Positions 57,015-64,000 of a DNA stretch of 64,000 nt are shown piece after piece. The DNA lies in the NCBI RefSeq assembly GCF_907165205.1, contig NC_058193.1:34175521-34239520 (forward strand). Reading direction: 5' to 3'. Position 1 is the stretch's first letter. The number at the start of each line of letters is the position of its first letter. Position numbers and translations under genes: made by a program. The DNA comes from Coccinella septempunctata. Its lineage: Eukaryota > Arthropoda > Insecta > Coleoptera > Coccinellidae. Below the pieces are notes generated by a model, which saw only the letters and a list, made by a program, of their open reading frames with translations, was not told the DNA's origin and did not search any database.

Positions 57015-58160
57015 TAGAGAGTGATGGAACAAAATACACACCAAATTCATTTTGAAATAACTTTTTAAGGTGTGCATCGATTTTGATCATTTTGTTGTCT
57101 ATTTGTAGCCTATTTCATCTAGTTCATCAATTGATGTCGACTCTACAGGAATTTAATTGAATTTAATGGTATACAACGTGGAAGTGAATGTAGCTATTCC
57201 TCTAAATTTCTGAGCATCCTGAGGGGGTAATCAGTGACACAACGATGGGTCTTTAAATGAATTTTGAAGCCTGATCTTCTTACAACATTTTCCTGTTTAA
57301 TTCACGTCAATAACTTCTTCTTGAGAGGACACACGCTTTTTCAAAGGGAACTATGCAATTTGTAACATTAAGACAAGACCAATACTTACTTTTTGATCAA
57401 GGAACATGGTTATTCTGTTGCGTAGCAACGTTATTATTAGTGTTTATATAATTCAACTTGACAGTTATAGTGCTGGAATTTTGCATTGCATTTTTTATGA
57501 GGTCAGAAGAAATTGCGCAAGAAGTTGCCATGTGGCCAGAATTGTAACAGATCATCTCGACGAGATGAACATCCATCGATTAGACTGGCCACCACGGAAT
57601 CCCGATCTAAGCCCAATTGAGCATGTGTGGAAGGCTTATTCGCATCTGGAAACCATTCCAGCTCTTCTTGAAGAATGGGAAAACGTTCCGCAACAGGCAA
57701 TTGCCAATTGTATTGGAAACAGTGATAAAAGCCCGTGGAAGCAATACTCAATATAAGAATGTGTTTATTTTTCATGATTTCATCTCTATATTCTAAATGT
57801 GTTATCATTAATGTTATAAATTGCATAGCCTCTTTTGAAAAATCGTATTTCCTTTCAGGAAAGAGCTATTGACGTGAATTTAACAAGAAAATATTAAGTG
57901 ACGATCAGGCTTGAAACACTCACTTAAAGACCCATCAATGCATCACTAATTCCTTCCACAGGGTGTTCAGAAATTCAGGAGAAATTGCAACTTTCAGTTC
58001 TACCCTGTATACCATCAAATTCAATTGAAATTTCTGCAGACTCGACATCGGATGACAAACTAGATGAAATTGGCTACAAATAGACAACAAAATTATCAAA
58101 ATCGATGCACCCAATAAAAAGTTATTTCGAAATGAATTCGAAGAACATTTTGTTTGCCCG
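57015..58160. mobile_element. Tc1-derived element with ~340-bp terminal inverted repeats
   Basis: The left arm (about 57015-57375) and right arm (about 57825-58160) are inverted copies. Landmarks are GCATCGATTTTGAT.ATTTTGTTGTC, TATTTGTAGCC, GATGGGTCTTTAA.TGA and AATTCACGTCAATA. Between them is a fragment of a Tc1-like transposase. Long terminal repeats are known in some Tc1-like groups. No target duplication was fixed because the tips are eroded. Confidence 0.8.
57517..57756 (+). pseudogene. C-terminal fragment of a Tc1-like transposase
   Basis: Reads HVARIVTDHLDEMNIHRLDWPPR, then NPDLSPIEHVWKA, then ALLEEWENVPQQAIANCIG, and ends at the TAA. The third catalytic Glu (PIEHVW) is present, but everything before the HVAR motif, including both catalytic Asp residues, is missing. 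A short deletion follows HVWKA. It is the residue of the gene that once lay between the long inverted repeats. It differs in sequence type from the Tc1-like protein at 54.6 kb. Confidence 0.85.
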
Positions 58161-59000
58161 TTTTTTTTTATCCATAGGAGTGTATGTAGTTTGGTCGGGT
58201 TTTCTGAAAGGATACCCATTTGGTAATATGCATTCTTCTGAAATTTCACACCGTAAAGTCGTTCACAGCGAGTTATGACGCGGGCAAAGTAGCACAGACT
58301 ATTGTGATTCAAAATTTCTGAATAACTCCGTCAAATTAGGAATGTCTGAATGAGGAAACGCACACAAAAGGGACCGCTCGTAATTCTGTCAAGCCGTTCG
58401 GGCTCCGATGAGAAAATATCGCTCGTTTCGATTTTATCGAGCTCCCCGATATGCCGTCCGTCAACTTTCTTCGAGCGAATTTCGTAATATTTAGCATATT
58501 GTCAGCGGCTTCGAAACGTCTAATACGCCTACCCAGGAAAACCTCGCGTTTTTACACAGGTCGACCTCGGTGAAAGGCGGCGAGGAGCATCCAGACTCTT
58601 CAGGACCGAATTTCTGGGTTTACGACCGAACACCTGGTCGGTCAGCTCCGTTCGGAGGTGCTCCTGCTCTTTCGAAAGCGACCCGATCGATAAGGTCCGT
58701 CTGTGATCGCGTTATTATTCTAGGCCGGCAACAAAAGAGCCATCGGGAATTTTACTGCTTCCCGCGCTTCGTTCCACTCATAGAAAGAGGTATATGTAGA
58801 TGAGGTAACGGATGGAGATTATTGACAATTCGGTCGCATCGTATCTGACATGACGCTGATACACCCTGTATCTCGAAAACGAATCGTTTACGGTCTCATG
58901 GTTATTAGACTTTTGCCGTTCGTACATCCAATTTAGGAACACCTTGTACATTATTAAATTATTTTGTCTCATTCCCAAATGATTTGAACAACACCTAGTG
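58161..59000. other. Gene-free stretch, nothing recognised
   Basis: CpG-rich at about 58370-58760 with an open frame (plus 58570-58803) lacking any motif. ACACCCTGTA occurs at about 58861, but no partner end was found. Confidence 0.45.
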
Positions 59001-60141
59001 GATTCTGAAGATTAGATGGTAGAAAGAAAAAAAGGTTCTAAGGTGTGCACTTTCAGCGGTGGAGAAAGCGTCTGCAGGTTTTCAAAGATGTGAAAAAAAA
59101 ACGTCAGGTGTACATACTCCAGTTTGTCAGATTGAGATACTGTATATGCCCTACAAGTCTCTGATGATAAATTCATGTCAATCTGACAGTTTGCGTGGTG
59201 GGGATGGCCGTACGGAAGAATTGAAAATGTTAAAAAAAAATTCGTCAGACTTTGAGTAAATTGGACCCAAAGGAAGCCACTTTCCAAGAGACTGACAACT
59301 CGGACGTAAAGCAAGGTCACAACGGTCCTTTGAAAATGCAAAAAAAAATAGTAACTTGTACATACTCGAGCGTGTCAGATTTTGATACAGATGGTTAATC
59401 TCGGTATTGCAGACCTGTTGACCCATTAATCTTACACTAATCAGGAGGGGTTTTCTTAATTTGACAGTTTGAAGATGATAACAAGGCATTTTTTTTTAAA
59501 TATCTCTCTTCCTGTAGCTCTAACGTTTCTGTATTCATTATGAAAGTTGTAGATATTAAGATTCTATGCAACTTTTGTCTGAAGCAATTTTTTATACCCT
59601 CAACCGTTTTCGAGCTAGAGGGTGATAAAGGGCGAGGAGCTTAGCCACACATGGAAAAGACCAAGGTCAAGGTAGAACGCAGTATAATGTACATTCATCG
59701 CCATATATCTCGAAAACGATCAAAAGTAAAAAAAATTGCTTCGGACAAAATTTGTAGAAAATGTTATGCTCTACAACTTTTATAATGAATGCGAAAACAC
59801 TTTGAAGCCCAGGAGAGGAGATAATTCAAAAAAACTGATTTTTGTGACCTTTCGGCTTGCTGAAACTGTCAGATTATATTTTTTCCGTAATTCTTGAATC
59901 ATAAGCTTCAAATTAAAATAAAAAGCCACCGTGCTCAATAATGTACACGTGACCTTTTTTTTTTGCAACTTTGGCGTTCTCCTTCATATTTTCGTCACGC
60001 TTTAATAGTCAGATTAAAAAAATATATACTTTTCCACATGTAATTAAACACATATATCTTAATCTGACACGCTGGAGTATGCACAATGTTCGTTTTTTTT
60101 TTTACTATTGTGACAGGCTCTCCTAGACAATTCCCCCTATA
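59001..60141 (+). mobile_element. Family G element, copy 2 (uninterrupted)
   Basis: Colinear with 25896-27570 but without the foldback insertion. It starts GATTCTGAAGATTAGATGGT and ends CTCCTAGACAATTCCCCCTATA. CATACTCCAG..TGTCAGATT near 59112 and its inverse near 60070 show the imperfect inverted-repeat layout. The open frames inside (for example minus 59178-59489) are not preserved in copy 1. Confidence 0.75.
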
Positions 60142-60437
60142 TACAGGTCTAATTTTTGGTAGAAGTACTCTACAGAGTACAAGGTATCTCCCCTTATATT
60201 GCACTGATACGCTCGAATAAATCTCGAATTTCCGTCTTGGGTTCCCCAACTACAACCAACCAAATTTTGGGTAGAAATGAATTAGTCTGGCGAATTCTCA
60301 TTGATGTGTGACTTCGTCACACCGAACCCAGACCTTTTTTATAGGCCGTAAAAGGAGCTGGTCGAGCACTAATTGAAACAGGCGCTGCGTTGGTGGCTTC
60401 CACAACTTTGTGAATGTTAAATGCTACCAGTACTTAC
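60142..60437. other. Flank of candidate exon, nothing else recognised
   Basis: Unique sequence with a small hairpin, GTGTGAC-TTC-GTCACAC, at about 60306-60322. Confidence 0.4.
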
Positions 60438-60489
60438 CGCGAGGTACCGCGGGAACATGCCATGTAGGCATAAATAAAGTCCAACTCAC
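60438..60489 (-). other. Candidate 52-nt internal exon (minus strand)
   Basis: On the minus strand, a strong acceptor (CTTTATTTTTTTTCCAG, ending 60490) is followed by 52 nt and then a strong donor (CG|GTAAGTACTGG, starting 60437). The exon is GC-rich relative to its flanks. Two frames are open; one would read ELDFIYAYMACSRGTSR and another VSWTLFMPTWHVPAVPR. Neither is recognised and no neighbouring exon was found. Chance cannot be excluded. Confidence 0.25.
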
Positions 60490-63400
60490 CTGGAAAAAAA
60501 ATAAAGAATTATTTATACTTCTAGATCACGCCATGGTTTTGAATTCCCAAGAAAAGGAATGAACAGCTGAAACGTTTCAGATTCTATTGATAATATGAAA
60601 GGAAGGAAAACACAACATCGAAACGAATATTTAATATATTACGACGCCTAAGGAGGCACGGCAACCAGTGAGTTCCTATTCCAAAGACACTATCGTTAAA
60701 TGGGTTGCCTAGCAAGCGATTACAGTAAATTCCAGGCGTTTTATTCCCCGGGTACATTACTCACCAACGGTAACCTGCAAGGTTGAACGATTGTTGGTGA
60801 TGTATGTTGATTGACGATGTCATTCATTAGTGTATCGAATGTAAACGGCAGATGATTCATTGAAATGCTCGTTGTTATTCGTGGAGTTTATTGTATTGTT
60901 CGAGAATCTACCACGGGTATTACTTCACGTTCCTAAATTGATTTCGCAAGATATACGACTGCCAGTTTTATAGTTGCGGTAGAAGAAAGCGTGAGCGAGG
61001 ACTTTCATTGATCCAAACTTGTCCAAAATCACAACAATTTCAAGTAAAGTTTCACTGTTTTCGAATTGAATCAAGCATTATCATGTACACAAATCAGAAT
61101 CGAAATTCTAGGTCTAGCATTATAGTAAAGATACTAAAAGAATAGTGTGAATAATTCATCATTTCATAAAATTGGCGTATTGTGAAGTTTGAGTAAATCA
61201 GTTTGAAAAATTGAGACATCATGTGTCATCTTAACAGCTTCTCAGTGGAGGAACAAACGGAATTGAAACATGACTACACAGCGCATTCGGCAGTTTGTAC
61301 TCTAGGATAATGATGATAATAGCTAATAGCTACGTTGTTATGTAGAGTTAGAGATTGAACAACTTCCTTCGAAATGATTTCTGAGTCGCATCTTCTCAGT
61401 CGATTTCACAAAATTCTCATTCGGTGATTCACGATCCTGCCGTCATAAACAGTTTACAAGAATATTCTGTCCATAACTTACGGGAAAAGAAAAGAAATTC
61501 AGAAATAAGAAGCATGCAGATCAATCAAGACATCAACAGCCAAAACATCCAAGAAGAATGATTATATTGTTCGATTATTCGATTATTATGAACTCTCGGG
61601 AGTTTTACTAGGTATTTCCTCTAACGAAGCCGTAGCATAAATCTTCTTTCAGCATTAAACAGTTAAGGCTATAATTCTATATATTCCCCACGTACTTTAG
61701 GATGTACGTTAATGAACATAACGATATCCAGCCGAATAATTAACCATTATATAATATTTTATTATTTTCCGCAGTAATCAACGATTAGAAGCGATGTATT
61801 AATAAGCGCTTAATATGGGCTATTAACTTGAGATTGGTTAGATTAATCGCTGTTCGATGGCAGCATAAAAATTCATGAACTTCAGGTTGTGCCTGCATGT
61901 TCGTCATGTATTAGACTTTCCAGAGGCAAATTTGATTTATTTTTATTGGGTGGAAAGTTGAAGATTCGATTCAGAACCTCGCAATTATTGAGTTTTAATA
62001 TTCATCAGCTGGGCTTTACGAGTTGCCAGTTCCATCTAAATTACTGGTTATCAATAATAGAATGAAAGCTTTCATTGTTCTCCGTTCTGCTCGTGAAACT
62101 ACTCAGATGAAAAAGTTGATTATTTCCGCTTTTACTTATTTGAATAGACGAAACAAAAACACAACTTTTACGTCCTACGTAGAAGCACAAGAAAAATCAA
62201 AAACCTGCCATACTGTATTTGTCAGTAAATCTTCATGAACAAAATTTCAACTAAAAGTTCCAATGCTGAGATATATTATTAACCAGAAGAAACATATAAA
62301 TGATAAAAAATGCATCGAATACAGAACCGCATCCGTTTTATTGGTGTGATTGGACTGCTCTTTAGAATGTTATCGTTCAGGTGAAAGGTTAATATTCGTA
62401 CGGGCAACAGAAAGTCTGGACAGTGACGTAAATGGATATTTCGGCTACAGCATTTACGTATACAAACGTTTTATTTGCCTTTTGCAGAATCAACTACGTT
62501 CTCGTCATTTGAAATGAATTTCAGTACCTGCAATAATAAACGCCATAACCGTTATGTTGGAAATACAACTACAAATGAGTTTCTCGCATTTTTTTCAATC
62601 AGCACTCTCGAAATAACTTTTCGAGAATGCAGGCAGATGTCACGTCAAGAACGACTTGCGCCAAAGGAACACAAATCACAGGGACAAGAATAGATCCAGC
62701 GAATTTCAAAGTATTCTACGAATTTCCGAAAAAAAAATCATAAATTTCGAGAATGACCAGTATTTTGGACACCCCGATTTGGAATGCATCATAAATCAAC
62801 TCTCAAATTATGTACTGCCAATTCACGCAACAAGAAATGCCGCTTGTTAATGAAAATTTCAGAGAGAGATGAGTTGTCAACAGAAAAGATTTATTTCACC
62901 GCTGGAGTTGTCATAAAAACATCGACAAATACGAGATTATAAATAGGATTAATTCGAGTCGATTGTTAATAATGTCACATGAAGCCAAACAGGTATAAAT
63001 TAGGTTCAACTAGGAAAGGTAACAAGCTAATTCCAAGTCCTTTCGTTATTTAGAAAAAAAAATGAATATTACACACAGTTTTGAAATCACATCTAATTCA
63101 ATAACGATTCAAAGTTTTATTTACATGGATATACTTCGTCTGCGTATACTTTTCCAAAATCCATCAGATATCCAGAGTTTCGTAGAGGATTCATCAACTT
63201 CAACATGTTTTGATGAAGGTCTTATTATTCTGAGTATGGTCGTGCATGCTTTTCACAATTTGATTGGGAAGCATCAGTAATATCTGAAGAAATGAATGAT
63301 CAACTTCTCATTCCTTATCAGATAATTTATGATGTCAAAAAATATTGGTTATTATTTCCTTCATTCCTATAATGATGTTCTCTCTGATCAAAAATTAACA

Positions 63401-64000
63401 GCTTTGAAAGATGGCTCATTCATCAGGACATCTAGTTTATTCTCTGAAACACTCTAAAGCCAGTTTCGTGATAAATTAAAAAGTCCCTTCAGCTTTTAGA
63501 ATTCTTGGAGTTCCTCCTGATTATGAAACTGACTGTGAGTTATAAAAACTATACTTTAAGGAGCTGAATGTTTGACTGGACCGTTACGTAACGGGCAACA
63601 AACTTTTTTATTCCATGTAGTTTTCCCCGAACCAAATGCGTAAAGTTTGCATTTATGGATTAACGAAAAAAAATTCGGAGTTCCTGAGAAATGTCGATGC
63701 CGAAATCTCCAAAGAGATGCCGGGTAGATCCATAATGCAGAAGGTCGTTGGGAATTCACAACGTACTGCCTAAAAGGAGATTGATCCTTCTTAGTTCTGC
63801 GTTACCGTATTCTCGGTATAGTCGAGGAAAGCTCACTTCAAAAAAGGTCATGATTCAATCGAGTGGAAATACATCTTTTCGAAATTGTGCATTCGATTCA
63901 TGCCGTAGGGTTATATTTGGAATAAAAAAGGGGTGTTTCACGCTGAGAGTACAGGGTATCTCAAATTGCTTGATTTTGGCTATTTCTGGTACTTCTAGAC
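60490..64000. other. Long gene-free stretch to the window end
   Basis: AT-rich unique sequence with no recognised gene or repeat. Short open frames (plus 62023-62238, 62475-62693, 62656-62850; minus 63556-63759) have no motif. A GTACAGGGTA tip at about 63950 could begin a TA-target element that runs past the window. Confidence 0.5.

Noticed and set aside
57935..58312. 125-codon minus-strand frame
   Set aside because: It runs through the inverted-repeat arm of the Tc1-derived element; the other arm does not keep it open.
60306..60322. Short hairpin GTGTGAC-TTC-GTCACAC as a microRNA precursor
   Set aside because: The 7-bp stem is far too short for a precursor.
1..64000. CRISPR array, tRNA or rRNA genes
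   Set aside because: No regularly spaced short identical repeats with unique spacers, no convincing tRNA B-box with cloverleaf, and no rRNA-like blocks were seen by eye.

Overview
The window is AT-rich eukaryotic DNA, almost certainly from an insect. It holds one confidently coding host gene. That gene is an ADP/ATP translocase that aligns along its whole length with insect mitochondrial ADP/ATP carriers. The rest is a dense layer of class II (DNA) transposons and their non-autonomous derivatives. The insect order cannot be fixed from what is visible. There is no bacterial gene packing, ribosome-binding site or operon.

Layout. 0-10 kb: a diverged tandem duplication, a hAT-type MITE, a TA-target MITE next to a fragment of another transposon, a 174-bp satellite array of about ten units (about 5.14-6.86 kb), a 148-bp tandem duplication and an inverted-repeat element. 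10.5-13.8 kb: a complete hAT transposon (3,283 bp) with an intact 798-codon transposase, terminal inverted repeats and a perfect 8-bp target-site duplication; it is the youngest-looking insertion here. 14-31 kb: several copies of MITE families called B, C and G below, a foldback element nested in a G copy, and a full-length but broken mariner. 34.8-35.7 kb: the translocase gene on the minus strand, in one exon. 38-49 kb: nested B and F elements, a non-LTR retrotransposon scrap, a rearranged second mariner, and two more hAT MITEs. 50-53 kb: a GC-rich patch followed by two long foldback structures. 54.5-58.2 kb: a dead Tc1-like transposon and a Tc1 derivative with inverted repeats of about 340 bp. 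59-60.1 kb: a second G copy. 60.1-64 kb: mostly featureless, with one possible small exon.

How the parts relate. The hAT element carries all the parts needed to move itself, and the three hAT-type MITEs show the same 8-bp target duplications, but their ends differ from its ends. A second, larger group of unrelated elements shares TA target sites and tips reading CAGGG...CCCTG. This group comprises family B, the 8-9 kb element, the 26.9 kb foldback, the 53 kb foldback and the Tc1-like element. Shared use of one Tc1-like transposase would explain this, but it is inference. Several insertions can be dated relative to each other because an uninterrupted copy of the target is also in the window.

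I did not find a convincing wholly new system. The most interesting items are the PCNA-binding-like N-terminus of the hAT transposase, the satellite whose monomer is exactly 58 codons, a MITE-sized element that keeps an intron-split DNA-binding domain fragment in two copies, and the shared tip sequence of otherwise unrelated elements.
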